Below, in pieces: positions 34,202 through 44,269 of a DNA stretch of 64,000 nt. A program made the position numbers and the translations under genes. The stretch lies in assembly GCF_003185655.1 (NCBI RefSeq), contig NZ_QHJQ01000002.1:372001-436000 (forward strand), in the 5' to 3' direction. Within the stretch, counting starts at the first letter, position 1; every line of letters starts with the position of its first letter. This DNA is from Coraliomargarita sinensis. GTDB lineage: Bacteria; Verrucomicrobiota; Verrucomicrobiia; Opitutales; Coraliomargaritaceae. A model generated the notes under the pieces. It had not been told where the DNA came from. It searched no databases and worked only from the letters and a program-made list of their open reading frames with translations.

Positions 34202-35344
34202 ATGTCCGACTACGACCCCAATAAGAAAGTTTACAACGTTCAAGGTGAACGCAGAAGCATTATAGATTTACTGCATAGTTTCGCAGACCCGGAATTGGAA
34301 GTTGACGGGATTCCCCGCATATCCGACTTGCATATGAAGGTCGGTGAGCCGGTGCGTTACCGCTACGATGGTGACCTGGAAACACTGGAAGATGGTGAAG
34401 TCTTGACGGAGGATTTGATTCGCGAACTGATTTTCCCACTGATCTCGGAAACCCAGCGGCAAAATCTTCTTAACGACCAGGCCTGTGATATTGATTCCGG
34501 GTATGAATGGACCGATGAAAATATCAATTTCCGGCTCAATATTTTTCGTGATCGCGACGGTATGGCCTGCGTCATGCGTATGTTGCCAAAGCATATTCCC
34601 GAGGTGGATGAAATCGGGTTCATGAATGACAAGGCATGGCAGGATTTGGTTAAGCTCAAACAAGGTCTGGTTTTAGTCACCGGTGTTACCGGCAGCGGTA
34701 AGTCCACTACGATTGCCAGTATTCTTGATTACATCAACAAAAGCCGGAAAAACCGTATCATCACACTGGAGGATCCGGTTGAGTACGTTTTTAGAAGTGA
34801 ACAGGCTTTGATCTCCCAGCGTGAATTGGGTCGTCATGTGAAAACCTTTCCTTCGGGGCTTCGGAGCGCACTTCGTGAAAATCCGGATATTATCTACATC
34901 GGTGAAATCCGTGATACTGAGACCGCCCAGCTTGCGCTTACTGCGGCAGAGACGGGGCACCTTGTTCTGACAACGCTGCATACCAAGGATGTTAAAGGCA
35001 CTTTCAGTCGTATTGTGGATATGTTTCCGGATTCAAGGTCATCCGAGATTGCGGCTCAGCTATCTTTCTCACTAGCCTTTGCCATCAGCCAAAAACTCCT
35101 TGCCCGCAAGACAGGACATGGCCGCGTTCCGGCTTTTGAAGTGCTCCGCAACAATGCTGGCACGGCCAATCTGATTCGCAGCGCGAAGCTGCACCAGATC
35201 TATGGTAAGATGGAAACAGGCTTGAATGAGGGGATGAACACGCTGGAGCAGCATTTGATCCATCTTGTCGATGAGGGCACCATCACGAAGGAGGAGGCGA
35301 TTGCCCATGCCAACGACGCGGCAATCGTGAATCGTTTGGATTAG
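34202..35344 (+). CDS. pilT: Type IV pilus retraction ATPase PilT family
   Basis: A 380-residue ATPase with Walker [10 protein letters not shown] near residue 160, the Asp box in LEDPVEYVF, Walker B IYIGEIRD, the His box [10 protein letters not shown] and the AIRNLIR-like pilus-retraction region as [18 protein letters not shown]. It lacks the tetracysteine motif of PilB, which supports PilT/PilU. It would depolymerise pilin for twitching or DNA uptake. The N-terminal 45 residues are longer than usual. The assembly ATPase at the left window edge would be its counterpart. Confidence 0.93.
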   Translation: MSDYDPNKKVYNVQGERRSIIDLLHSFADPELEVDGIPRISDLHMKVGEPVRYRYDGDLETLEDGEVLTEDLIRELIFPLISETQRQNLLNDQACDIDSGYEWTDENINFRLNIFRDRDGMACVMRMLPKHIPEVDEIGFMNDKAWQDLVKLKQGLVLVTGVTGSGKSTTIASILDYINKSRKNRIITLEDPVEYVFRSEQALISQRELGRHVKTFPSGLRSALRENPDIIYIGEIRDTETAQLALTAAETGHLVLTTLHTKDVKGTFSRIVDMFPDSRSSEIAAQLSFSLAFAISQKLLARKTGHGRVPAFEVLRNNAGTANLIRSAKLHQIYGKMETGLNEGMNTLEQHLIHLVDEGTITKEEAIAHANDAAIVNRLD

Positions 35345-35381
35345 ATTTGCCAAAGGCGTCGTGCCTGAAAATCCTACCACC

Positions 35382-36788
35382 ATGTCAAAGGCGAAAAAGC
35401 AGGCAACTTGGGGCGGGCGGTTCTCGGAAGGTGCGGCCGATTTAATGGTGCGCATCGGCGAGTCGGTATCTTTTGATCATCGACTGGCGCCGTTTGATGT
35501 GCAGGGCAGCAAGGCTCAGGCGGGGATGTTGGCCCATGTCGGCTTAATCACCCGTGATGAATGCCAGGCCATTCAGTCCGGTCTTGATGAGATTCTTTCC
35601 AGGATAGAAGCCGGAGTATTTGAGTGGGATCCCGCGCTGGAGGATGTCCACATGAACATCGAGCAGGCGCTCACCGCCGAAGTGCCGGCCGCGGCAAAAC
35701 TTCACACCGCGCGAAGCCGGAACGATCAGGTGGCCACGGACATGCGGCTCTGGTTCAAATCCGCCAGCTCGGAAATCGAAAATTCTTTGGCTGCGGTGAT
35801 CGCGGCACTGGTCGATCTGGCGGATAAAACCAGCGAGGTGATCATTCCGGGCTATACACACTTGCAGCGCGCTCAGCCGGTTTCCATGGCACACCACCTT
35901 CTCGCTTACGTGGAGATGTTTGATCGCGATCGAACGGCAATAGCTGGCGTTAAAAAGCAGGCTAATGTTTGTCCGCTCGGTTCCGGCGCGATTGCCGGCA
36001 CGACATTGCCGATTGACCGGGAATTTGTCGCGCGGGAGCTCGGCTTCGTTGATGCGGGAGGCGAGCCGCAGATCACACAGAACAGCATGGATGCAGTGAG
36101 TGATCGGGATACTTTTATCGCGTTTGCTTCGGCCTGCGCCACGATTGGCGTTCATCTTTCGCGGCTCTCCGAAGATTTCATCCTCTGGAGCAGTGCCGAG
36201 TTCGGCTTTGTCAGATTACCGGATGCCTTTACCACCGGCTCCAGCCTGATGCCACAGAAGAAAAATCCGGATGCCTTTGAACTGATCCGCGGGAAATCCG
36301 CGCGCTTAAACGGGAATCTGCAGATGCTTCTGACCATGGTTAAGGGCTTGCCTCTCACCTATAACCGGGATTTGCAGGAGGACAAACCGCCGGTCTTTGA
36401 TTGTTTCGATCAAGTCACGCTGATGCTCGATACGGTGGCGGCTTGTCTGCCCGGAGTGAAGGCGCAGCCGGAAAGTTGCGCTGCCGCGGTGGCGGACCCC
36501 TTGCTGCTGGCCACCGATGTCGTTGATTATCTGGTCAACAAGGGCGTGCCTTTCCGCAAGGCGCATCATGTGGTCGGTGCACTGGTTTCACTCAGTGAAA
36601 AACTGGATGTTCCGTTAAACGAGCTTCCCTTTGAGGAAGCGCGTCAGGTGCACGAGGCTCTGGAAGAAGATTGGACGAACGTCTTTAACCTTCAGCAGGC
36701 ACTCGCCGCCCGGGAGAAGCCCGGCATGCCCGGCCCGGAGCAGGTTGCTGCACGGATTGCGTATTGGCGAAAGCAAGCTTCCAAATAA
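35382..36788 (+). CDS. argH: Argininosuccinate lyase
   Basis: A 468-residue enzyme from the ATG at 35382, which puts WGGRFSEG at the usual N-terminal place; a GTG at 35361 is in frame. It has the fumarase/aspartase superfamily signature [12 protein letters not shown] and the catalytic regions [13 protein letters not shown] and [10 protein letters not shown]. It cleaves argininosuccinate to arginine and fumarate. It stands 38 bp after pilT on the same strand. Confidence 0.97.
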   Translation: MSKAKKQATWGGRFSEGAADLMVRIGESVSFDHRLAPFDVQGSKAQAGMLAHVGLITRDECQAIQSGLDEILSRIEAGVFEWDPALEDVHMNIEQALTAEVPAAAKLHTARSRNDQVATDMRLWFKSASSEIENSLAAVIAALVDLADKTSEVIIPGYTHLQRAQPVSMAHHLLAYVEMFDRDRTAIAGVKKQANVCPLGSGAIAGTTLPIDREFVARELGFVDAGGEPQITQNSMDAVSDRDTFIAFASACATIGVHLSRLSEDFILWSSAEFGFVRLPDAFTTGSSLMPQKKNPDAFELIRGKSARLNGNLQMLLTMVKGLPLTYNRDLQEDKPPVFDCFDQVTLMLDTVAACLPGVKAQPESCAAAVADPLLLATDVVDYLVNKGVPFRKAHHVVGALVSLSEKLDVPLNELPFEEARQVHEALEEDWTNVFNLQQALAAREKPGMPGPEQVAARIAYWRKQASK

Positions 36789-36895
36789 GCGGCGTAGCTC
36801 AGGTTGCCTTGACGCAATAAACTCTGGGCCGACAACTTTATTTTACGTACGCTTTCCAACAAAGGCCTTGCTGCTGTAGTCGGGAAAAGGTTAGG

Positions 36896-39442
36896 GTGTG
36901 CGGTTCATTGTATCTCATGCCCACTCGTGCCTACAGTCGTATTTTCAACCCCGCTGCACTGGAAGTATGGTTTGCCAATGTAGGTGACGACTGGGAGCAA
37001 AGCTTTGACGAAGACGCACTACGGCGCGGTCGCCAGCTTTATCGGGAAGGCTTGATCTCAGGAGTCGAGTTGTCGAATGAGGAGGCGATCGTGAACTGTA
37101 CCTTTGCCCGGAAAGACACCTGCTACTCTGTGATCGAATGGACCAAGGAAGGGCCTCACGTTCGAAGTTCGACCGAAGATGAATTGCTGGGCCGCTCCGT
37201 CGCTGTCGCCGGGCTTTACGAGATTGAGGAACTCATTGCGGACGAAATTGCCCCGCTTCCCTACGAATCGAAACCTAAGGATAAGGACGAGCCCGACCGG
37301 GAGCAGCGAAGCGAACCTGTTCGGGAAGAAAAGAAAGAGGAACGCCCCGGCCGCCGGCTGACGCCCCGTCTGGCGGGTTTACGCTCCGGGCTCCGCTTGA
37401 CCGCGTATTGGACGAATCCCGACTTCAGTAAAGAGGTGGCGTTTCGTAATGACGAGCAACCTCTGGTCAGTGATGAGCGGGAATTGCTCGTCCGCTTGAC
37501 CGGAATGGCGAGAGATGCGGGCTTTGTTTATCGCGGCCAGAGTAATGATTTTATCTTCAACGATATCGAGCAGATCGCGCCATTTCTCAAACATGCGCTC
37601 CCGCGGTGGGAATCCGTCTTCGGCTATGTGGACCTGGACATGGAGACGCAGCTCATGGCCGAGGGAGCACGTGAGGTGAAGATTGTCGGACGGGTTAAGG
37701 CCAAAGGGCGTGACCGGATGCAAATCGATTGGCGTCTGAAGCTCGGACGGCAGTGGCTTGATCCGGAAGACGCCCGTGCGCTCACACGCAGTGGTCGTGG
37801 CACGCATGTGGTGAGGGGACTCGGCCTAGTGCGTATCGCGGAAGAACAGTCGCAAGCGCTGGCTGCCTGGCGGGTCTCGGGAGCTGCCGCGGCCGATCAA
37901 GCACAGGAGTGGCCGCGCTACATGGTTTTTTCACTCTTCAGTGAGCGCGGGGCCGAACTGGATTTGGAGGATGAGCTGCAGTCCTGGCGGGCCGCACTGG
38001 TCGAGGAGCCCGCCAGTGAAGAGCAAAAGCTGCCGGACTTTCTTCGGCACTATCAGGAAACCGGGGTTCGCTGGATGGCGAACTTACGCCATCAGGGGTG
38101 TCACGGGCTGTTGGCCGACGAGATGGGGCTCGGTAAAACCCTGCAGGTCCTTAGCTTAATTGAGTATTATCCTTTTAAGGAGGCCGACAGTATCATCGTC
38201 TGTCCGGCCAGCGTCGTGCCGGTGTGGGAAAGCGAAGCCAAGCGCTGGTATCCCAGAATGAGAACTGCTGTCCTCAGAAGCGGGGAGGATTTTTCCCATC
38301 AGAGCGAGGAAGGCCCGTTACTATGGATCGCCAGCTACACCCAGCTAAGACGACACAAACATCTGCTGGATCAAGCCCGTTTCGGCTACGCTGTTCTGGA
38401 TGAAGCCCAGCAGATCAAAAATCCGGAGGCCAAAGTGACGCAGGCATGTTGCGCGATAAACGCAGAATGTCGCTTGGCCCTGACTGGTACCCCGATCGAG
38501 AACCGGTTGCTCGACCTGTGGACGCTCTTCCGTTTTCTCATGCCCGGGCTGCTCGGAAGCCGCCGCTATTTCGAGGATTTTGTGAATTCGCCGAATGTTG
38601 AACTTCGGCAGACCTTCGAGAAAAGGCTCCGTCGGCAGATCGCACCTTTCATTTTACGGCGTCAGAAAGACAAGGTCGGTACCGAATTGCCGCCCAAGAT
38701 GGAAATGGACCTGATTTGTCCGATCACCGATCTTCAGCGTCAGACTTATGAGAGCTTGCTTGCACGCGGGCGTGATGAGTTGGGTGACGATTTGCAAGTG
38801 GCCATGCAGACCAACACCATGCATTTCTTTTCACTGCTCACTCGCCTTCGTCAGGTGTGTTGTGATCCGGGTCTTATTCCAGAAGTGGAGGCTGAGGTTG
38901 GCCAGAGCGGGAAGGTGCAGATGTTGCTTACCCGGTTGAGCGAGGCCCTGGAGGGCGATGGACAACGTAAAATCGTGGTGTTCAGTCAGTTCGTGCAACT
39001 GCTGCGGCGGATCAAGCCGCTTATCCGCGAGGCATTCCCAAAAATTAAATTATACGAACTGACCGGGGAAACCAAAGACCGGGCCAAACCGGTCGAAGGT
39101 TTTCAGAGCGATCCGGGTCCGGCTGTCATGCTGGTGAGCTTGCGGGCGGGCGGCACAGGGATCACGCTCCACGCCGCCGACTATGTTTTTCTCCTGGACC
39201 CATGGTGGAACCCGGCGGTGGAGAACCAGGCGATCGACCGTGTGCACCGGATCGGGCAGGATCGCCGTGTCTTCGTCTATCGAATGATTACCGAAGGCAC
39301 GATTGAACAACGGATCCAGCAACTGAAACAGGAGAAGCGTGAGATTTTCGAAAATACGCTGGGGCACCTCGGTAGCGCCAAGGATCTGAGCGAGCACTTC
39401 GGCGACCTGGAAGAGTTGGCCCGCTTACTGCCAGCGGAGTAA
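36896..39442 (+). CDS. SNF2-family DNA-dependent ATPase/helicase
   Basis: An 848-residue protein. The GTG at 36896 follows AAAAGG by 5 bp; an in-frame ATG at 36917 is the alternative. The N-terminal 120 residues resemble a SWIM-type module in form (DEDALRRGRQLYREGLI, VNCTFARKDTCYSVIEW), but the paired CxC...CxH ligands are incomplete. A charged linker follows. The helicase core has motif I DEMGLGKT (near residue 409), motif II DEAQ (near 501), motif III LTGTPIEN and the C-terminal SNF2 motifs (VVFSQFVQLL; RAGGTGITLHAADYV; DRVHRIGQ). It should translocate on duplex DNA; its target is unknown. Confidence 0.93.
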   Translation: MCGSLYLMPTRAYSRIFNPAALEVWFANVGDDWEQSFDEDALRRGRQLYREGLISGVELSNEEAIVNCTFARKDTCYSVIEWTKEGPHVRSSTEDELLGRSVAVAGLYEIEELIADEIAPLPYESKPKDKDEPDREQRSEPVREEKKEERPGRRLTPRLAGLRSGLRLTAYWTNPDFSKEVAFRNDEQPLVSDERELLVRLTGMARDAGFVYRGQSNDFIFNDIEQIAPFLKHALPRWESVFGYVDLDMETQLMAEGAREVKIVGRVKAKGRDRMQIDWRLKLGRQWLDPEDARALTRSGRGTHVVRGLGLVRIAEEQSQALAAWRVSGAAAADQAQEWPRYMVFSLFSERGAELDLEDELQSWRAALVEEPASEEQKLPDFLRHYQETGVRWMANLRHQGCHGLLADEMGLGKTLQVLSLIEYYPFKEADSIIVCPASVVPVWESEAKRWYPRMRTAVLRSGEDFSHQSEEGPLLWIASYTQLRRHKHLLDQARFGYAVLDEAQQIKNPEAKVTQACCAINAECRLALTGTPIENRLLDLWTLFRFLMPGLLGSRRYFEDFVNSPNVELRQTFEKRLRRQIAPFILRRQKDKVGTELPPKMEMDLICPITDLQRQTYESLLARGRDELGDDLQVAMQTNTMHFFSLLTRLRQVCCDPGLIPEVEAEVGQSGKVQMLLTRLSEALEGDGQRKIVVFSQFVQLLRRIKPLIREAFPKIKLYELTGETKDRAKPVEGFQSDPGPAVMLVSLRAGGTGITLHAADYVFLLDPWWNPAVENQAIDRVHRIGQDRRVFVYRMITEGTIEQRIQQLKQEKREIFENTLGHLGSAKDLSEHFGDLEELARLLPAE

Positions 39443-39571
39443 CCTCTTCGAATTGATTCTGGTATAATTTGTAGCTATGGCAGTCCTCTGCCATTCTCTG
39501 AGGCAAAAGGGAGCCAGTGGACTGGCTCGGCTCCATCACCAGATTGGTATAGGTGTCTTTCCTGTGATTGC

Positions 39572-40009
39572 TCAATCCAGCTTGGCAAGATGGCGAAGTG
39601 CCGCCACATAGCCGTCGAAACCGAGCCCGGAGATGACCCCGAGGCAGACTTCCGCAGTCATCGAGTGCTGCCGGATTTCCTCCCGCTTATAAATGTTGCT
39701 GATGTGCACTTCGATAACCGGCAGGTCGCAACCCGCGAGTGCATCACGCAGCGCCAGACTGGTATGAGTTAGTGCGCCCGGATTGATTATCAAACCGAAG
39801 ACCTCGCCGTCGGCATACTCATTGTTGATTTCATCGATGATGAAACCTTCGTGATTACTCTGGTAAAACTGAACTTCGACATCCAGCTTGTCCGCTTCCT
39901 CCACAAGAAGGTTTTCGAGGTCGGTCAATGTCTGGTCGCCATAAATGCCGGGCTCGCGTTGCCCGAGGCGATCCAGGTTGGGACCGTTGATGATGACGAT
40001 GCGTTTCAT
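39572..40009 (-). CDS. aroQ: 3-dehydroquinate dehydratase, type II
   Basis: A 145-residue enzyme matching the small dodecameric type II family: IINGPNLDRLGQREPGIYG with the catalytic Tyr, INPGALTHTSLALRDAL, IEVHISNIYKREEIRQHS and GVISGLGFDGYVAAL. It makes 3-dehydroshikimate in the shikimate pathway. aroC of the same pathway lies at 61.5 kb. It is the last of three minus-strand genes that may form an operon with the DUF3127 and nitroreductase genes. Confidence 0.97.
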   Translation of the reverse strand: MKRIVIINGPNLDRLGQREPGIYGDQTLTDLENLLVEEADKLDVEVQFYQSNHEGFIIDEINNEYADGEVFGLIINPGALTHTSLALRDALAGCDLPVIEVHISNIYKREEIRQHSMTAEVCLGVISGLGFDGYVAALRHLAKLD

Positions 40010-40093
40010 TTACGGGATGCGGGATTACACTTTTCTAAAAGTCACAATAATAGCATCGGAAATTATGAATCGGAAATCAACAACGGAACGTTG

Positions 40094-40435
40094 TTAGAAT
40101 GGTGGTTCTTCGTCGAGAATCTCGTCGGCCGGGTCAAAGGGGGGAGGCTCATCACTTCCGCTTGAATCGGCCGCGCCGTAATCGATTTTCCATGCGTTCA
40201 GGTTGACGAAGTAACGGCCCTGATATTCGCGTCCCCGAAGGTCGAAAGATACTTTAACCTTATCGCCTTCTTTCAGTTTGTTGACCATTTCGACCTTATC
40301 TTTGACGCACTGGAGACAAATGTCCTGTGGGAACTTATCCGCATCGGTTGTGACGACGAATTCCCTGACATTGAAGCCACTGCTGAAAGTTTTCTCTTCA
40401 AAGATCTTTTTTACCGTTCCGCTGAGTTCATACAT
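40094..40435 (-). CDS. DUF3127 protein with SSB-like acidic C-terminal tail
   Basis: A 113-residue protein from the ATG at 40435 (another in-frame ATG four codons earlier). The body ([56 protein letters not shown]) fits DUF3127, an OB-fold-like family. A short linker rich in Ser, Asp and Pro then ends in EILDEEPPF. That tail imitates the acidic, Pro-Phe-terminated tip of single-stranded DNA-binding proteins that recruits repair and replication factors. The DNA-binding role is inferred from the fold and tail. Confidence 0.82.
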   Translation of the reverse strand: MYELSGTVKKIFEEKTFSSGFNVREFVVTTDADKFPQDICLQCVKDKVEMVNKLKEGDKVKVSFDLRGREYQGRYFVNLNAWKIDYGAADSSGSDEPPPFDPADEILDEEPPF

Positions 40436-40487
40436 GGCGCGAGTCAAGTTAGGGCAGGAGCTGGAAGCAAAACAAATTTAGCCCGAA

Positions 40488-41099
40488 CTAGGCCTTCTTT
40501 GGAAAACCATCGCGAAAGACAACGTCTTCATACGGCAGTTGCCCGCCCCGGGCGTTGGCATCTTTCAGTGGCTTGCCGATCGTGAGCATCATCCCGATGA
40601 GGTGGTTCTCCGGGAGATCAATAATCTCAGCCACCTTGGCCGGGTCGAAACCGATCATGGGGCAGGAATCATAGCCCATGGCCTTGGCCGCGAGCATGAG
40701 TGTCTGCGAGGCGATACCTACGGAGCGCATGGCTTCATCCCGCTGCAACTGGGGATTGTCTTCGTAGAAAGGAGCAATCATCGGCACCAGCACTTCGCGG
40801 ACAGCTGTCGGCGCATTGACCCAATAGCGCTCGGCATCAACGTGGGCGTTGAGGTCGGCGCAAATAAGAATTGTCAGCGATGCCTCGCTGACCTGGGCCT
40901 GATTCCAGGAGGCCGCGCGCAGGGCGTCTTTTTTCGCCTGATCCGTGACGACAACGAAGCGCCAGTTCTGCATGTTGAAGGAGGTGGGGGAGAGCAGGGT
41001 CAGCTCCAGCAAACCATTGATCTCCGTTTCCGTCATTTCGTGTTCGGGATCGAAGTGTTTGACCGAGCGGCGCTCGCGAATCGCTGATAGAGTGTCCAT
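40488..41099 (-). CDS. Nitroreductase-family FMN oxidoreductase
   Basis: A 203-residue protein with IRERRSVKHFDPEHEM at the N-terminus (phosphate-binding Arg-Arg-Ser), LLSPTSFNMQNWRFVVVTD in the middle and MGYDSCPMIGFDPAKV followed by NHLIGMMLTIGKP, all typical of the flavin-binding nitroreductase fold. It would reduce nitro compounds or quinones with NAD(P)H; the natural substrate is not evident. Confidence 0.93.
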   Translation of the reverse strand: MDTLSAIRERRSVKHFDPEHEMTETEINGLLELTLLSPTSFNMQNWRFVVVTDQAKKDALRAASWNQAQVSEASLTILICADLNAHVDAERYWVNAPTAVREVLVPMIAPFYEDNPQLQRDEAMRSVGIASQTLMLAAKAMGYDSCPMIGFDPAKVAEIIDLPENHLIGMMLTIGKPLKDANARGGQLPYEDVVFRDGFPKKA

Positions 41100-41278
41100 A
41101 TTTATATCAGAGGTCGCTTATTCCACGAGGTCAAGCTACTGTGCTTTTCCATGTAAAGTGAATTGAGCTGAGACGGGCAGCAGGCTTGCCCATTCGAAGG
41201 CGATGTTAAGGCTGGAGGTCTCTTTACCCCCAGAGAATCGATTTGTTAGTTTTTATCCTTTGAGACGTTACTACTAGA

Positions 41279-42712
41279 GTGAGCAACAAATTAACCATAC
41301 TTTGGCTGCGCCAGGACCTGCGATTGAATGACAACTCTGCTTTGCAGGCGGCGATCGAGGCAGGTGGCCCGATTCTTCCGGTCTATATCGACGACCGCGA
41401 GGCAATGGGAGACTGGGCGCCAACCGGGGCTTCCCTCTGGTTTCTACATCGTGCCTTGGAGTCTCTGGAAGCATCATTCAAAAAATCGGGGGGGCAGCTA
41501 TTCTATCTCAAAGGCGACAGTCTTGCTGAGCTCAAAGCCCTGATCGATTCGAGTGGTGCCGGGCGGGTCTATTGGAACCGCCGCTACGAGGGGCCTCACC
41601 GCGAACGGGACGCCGCGATTAAAAAAGCGCTGCGGGATGCCGGTATCGAGGTGAAGAGTTGCAACACAAGCCTGCTCAACGAGCCGCACACAGTCAGTAC
41701 CGGCAGCGGCCAGCCCTACAAGGTTTATACTCCGTACTGGAGGAATGTGAAAGAGCGTAAGCTGGAGCCGCCTGTTGAAGTCGACTTAAAAACCGCCGAT
41801 TTTTACACAAACAAGTCCATGGGCTGCCAGCTCGAGGATTTGAAGCTGCTTCCAGATCACCCCTGGCACAGGAAACTGGAAGCCTATTGGGATGTTTCCG
41901 AGGAATCCGCGATGAAGTATCTGGACAAGTTCCTCGCCGAACCGGTGGCGGCTTACGACACGGACCGGGATCTGCCGCGCGTCGCCGGCACGTCCAGGTT
42001 GTCGCCGTATCTGCACTGGGGCTTGATCGGTCCCCGTCAAGTCATGGAGCGGCTACACGCGACACACGATTTGCGTGAGCAGGGCCCCCAGACCTACGCC
42101 AAAGAGATCTACTGGCGGGAGTTCGCCTACAATGTGCTCTATCACTTCCCCCACACGCCGGACGCGCCGCTACAGGAAAAATATGCCGATTTTCCCTGGG
42201 AGTATGACAAATCCGTACTCAAACAATGGCAGCAGGGCAGGACAGGTTACCCCATCGTCGATGCGGGGATGCGTGAGCTCTACGAAACCGGGTGGATGCA
42301 CAACCGCGTGCGCATGATCGTTTCCTCGCTCCTGGTGAAACATCTTTTACAAGACTGGCGGGATGGCGCCCGCTGGTTTTGGGATACTCTTGTCGATGCC
42401 GACCTCGCGAGCAACACGCTGGGCTGGCAATGGAGCGGGGGCTGCGGCGCCGATGCGGCTCCTTATTTCCGAATTTTCAATCCGATGACGCAGGGGAAGA
42501 AGTTTGATCCGGATGGGGACTATGTGAAGCACTGGGTGCCGGAGCTGAAACACATTCCGACGAAATTCATACACGAGCCCTGGGAAGCACCTCCATCGGT
42601 CCTGGAGCAAGCGGGTTGCCAGCTCGGTGAAGACTACCCCGAGCCGATTATCGACCACAAGAAGGGGCGTGAGCGCGCGCTCGCCGCTTTCGACAAAGTA
42701 AAGGCTTCCTGA
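41279..42712 (+). CDS. phr: Class I deoxyribodipyrimidine photolyase
   Basis: A 477-residue flavoprotein. The N-terminal antenna domain starts LTILWLRQDLRLNDNSAL. The FAD-binding C-terminal half contains LHWGLIGPRQVMERL, YWREFAYNVLYHFP and GMRELYETGWMHNRVRM, then WQWSGGCGADAAPYFRIFNP, the hallmark of CPD photolyases. It splits cyclobutane pyrimidine dimers using blue light. The start is GTG at 41279. It is the first of four overlapping genes (41279-46151); its stop abuts the next start. Confidence 0.97.
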   Translation: MSNKLTILWLRQDLRLNDNSALQAAIEAGGPILPVYIDDREAMGDWAPTGASLWFLHRALESLEASFKKSGGQLFYLKGDSLAELKALIDSSGAGRVYWNRRYEGPHRERDAAIKKALRDAGIEVKSCNTSLLNEPHTVSTGSGQPYKVYTPYWRNVKERKLEPPVEVDLKTADFYTNKSMGCQLEDLKLLPDHPWHRKLEAYWDVSEESAMKYLDKFLAEPVAAYDTDRDLPRVAGTSRLSPYLHWGLIGPRQVMERLHATHDLREQGPQTYAKEIYWREFAYNVLYHFPHTPDAPLQEKYADFPWEYDKSVLKQWQQGRTGYPIVDAGMRELYETGWMHNRVRMIVSSLLVKHLLQDWRDGARWFWDTLVDADLASNTLGWQWSGGCGADAAPYFRIFNPMTQGKKFDPDGDYVKHWVPELKHIPTKFIHEPWEAPPSVLEQAGCQLGEDYPEPIIDHKKGRERALAAFDKVKAS

Positions 42713-44269
42713 ATGTCAGTTCGTCATCTCATCGTCGTCTTCGGCGACCAACTCAACCTGGATGCATCGGCCTTCGATGACTTTGACCAGGAGCGTGATC
42801 TCGTCTGGATGGCCGAGGCCGACAAAGAGTCCACGCACGTTTGGACGCATAAACAACGCATCGTCATTTTCCTCGCTGCCATGCGCCACTTCCGTGACGC
42901 CTTGAAAGAGCGTGGTGACCGGGTTCATTACACTCAGCTTGACGACAGCAAGCAGACCAACCGGCTCTCGGAGCGGCTGGACATCGACCTGCGTGCTCTG
43001 CGGCCGGATCGGGTGATTGCCTGTCAGCCGGGTGAGTGGCGTGTGCAAGAGGGTCTGAAAAAAGTCTGCGAGGAAAACGGTGTGCCTCTCGAGATCAGGG
43101 AGGACCGCCATTTCTATACCACTCCGGGGGATTTTGAAAAGCATGCCGAAGGCCGTAAGAGCCTCCGAATGGAATTCTTCTATCGGGAGCAGAGAAAGCG
43201 TTTCGATGTTCTCATGGATGAGAACGGTAAGCCGGAGGGGGATGCCTGGAATTTTGACAAGGATAACCGAGGTAATTTTGGTAAGTCCGGCCCCGAGAGT
43301 CCCGGGAAAGGTCCGTCACATCGGGCTGACGCGGTGACACAGGAGGTAATAGACCTCGTTAACAAAAGATTCGCGGACCACCCGGGTTCTCTGGACCGTT
43401 TTACCTGGGCAGTCACGAGAGAGGAGGCCAAACGTGACCTGAATAAGTTTATTAAAGAACGCCTGCCGACTTTCGGACTCTATCAGGATGCCATGTGGCA
43501 GGATGAGCCCTGGCTCTACCACTCCCTGATCAGTTCCTCGTTGAATCTGAAACTCCTGAATCCCCGGGAGGTGGTCGATGCAGCTGCGGAGGCCTATTAC
43601 TCCGGGCATGCTCCCATCGCGGCGGTCGAGGGCTTTATCCGCCAGATTCTCGGCTGGCGTGAATACGTGCGTGGGATCTACTGGATGCACATGCCCGAAT
43701 ACATCGAGCGTAACACCATGGGCGCTGAAGAATGCCTTCCGGATTTTTACTGGACCGGCGAGACCAAGCTGGAATGTCTGCGCCAGTCGATCGGGCAAAC
43801 GCTCGAGTACGGTTACGCGCATCACATTCAGAGGCTCATGGTCACCGGGCTTTATGCCTTGCTCCTGGGCATCCATCCGAAACGGGTGCACGAGTGGTAT
43901 CTGGCGGTTTATGTGGATGCGGTCGAATGGGTGGAACTACCCAACACGCTTGGTATGTCACAGTATGGCGATGGCGGGCTGATGGCTTCAAAACCTTACG
44001 TCGCCACGGGCAAGTACATCCACAAGATGAGCAACTATTGTCAGGCCTGCCCCATGAATCCCGCCAAGCGAACCGGGGAAGATGCCTGCCCCTTCACGAC
44101 GCTCTACTGGGACTACCTCTTGCGGCACGAAAAAACTTTGCGTAAGAATCAGCGTATGTCGCTGCAGGTCAGAAACATTGATCGTATCAAGACGGCTGAG
44201 CGCAAGGCCATTCAAGCCCGTGCCGAAGAACTCCGTAAGGATCCGGCCTGTATGAAGGAGAATAAATAA
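42713..44269 (+). CDS. FeS-type bacterial cryptochrome/(6-4) photolyase (PhrB-like)
   Basis: A 518-residue member of the FeS-BCP family. Four cysteines at C355, C443, C446 and C459 (ECLRQS, YCQACPMNP, DACPFT) match the spacing of the 4Fe-4S ligands of Agrobacterium PhrB with a constant offset of five. The N-terminus HLIVVFGDQLNLDASAF and VEGFIRQILGWREYVRGIY support the family. These enzymes repair (6-4) photoproducts and bind FAD and a lumazine antenna. It starts one base after the class I photolyase stop and overlaps the next gene by one base. Confidence 0.95.
   Translation: MSVRHLIVVFGDQLNLDASAFDDFDQERDLVWMAEADKESTHVWTHKQRIVIFLAAMRHFRDALKERGDRVHYTQLDDSKQTNRLSERLDIDLRALRPDRVIACQPGEWRVQEGLKKVCEENGVPLEIREDRHFYTTPGDFEKHAEGRKSLRMEFFYREQRKRFDVLMDENGKPEGDAWNFDKDNRGNFGKSGPESPGKGPSHRADAVTQEVIDLVNKRFADHPGSLDRFTWAVTREEAKRDLNKFIKERLPTFGLYQDAMWQDEPWLYHSLISSSLNLKLLNPREVVDAAAEAYYSGHAPIAAVEGFIRQILGWREYVRGIYWMHMPEYIERNTMGAEECLPDFYWTGETKLECLRQSIGQTLEYGYAHHIQRLMVTGLYALLLGIHPKRVHEWYLAVYVDAVEWVELPNTLGMSQYGDGGLMASKPYVATGKYIHKMSNYCQACPMNPAKRTGEDACPFTTLYWDYLLRHEKTLRKNQRMSLQVRNIDRIKTAERKAIQARAEELRKDPACMKENK

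Noticed and set aside
39508..39535. Hairpin GAGCCAGT-GG-ACTGGCTC downstream of the SNF2 gene as a terminator
   Set aside because: There is no T-run after the stem on either strand.
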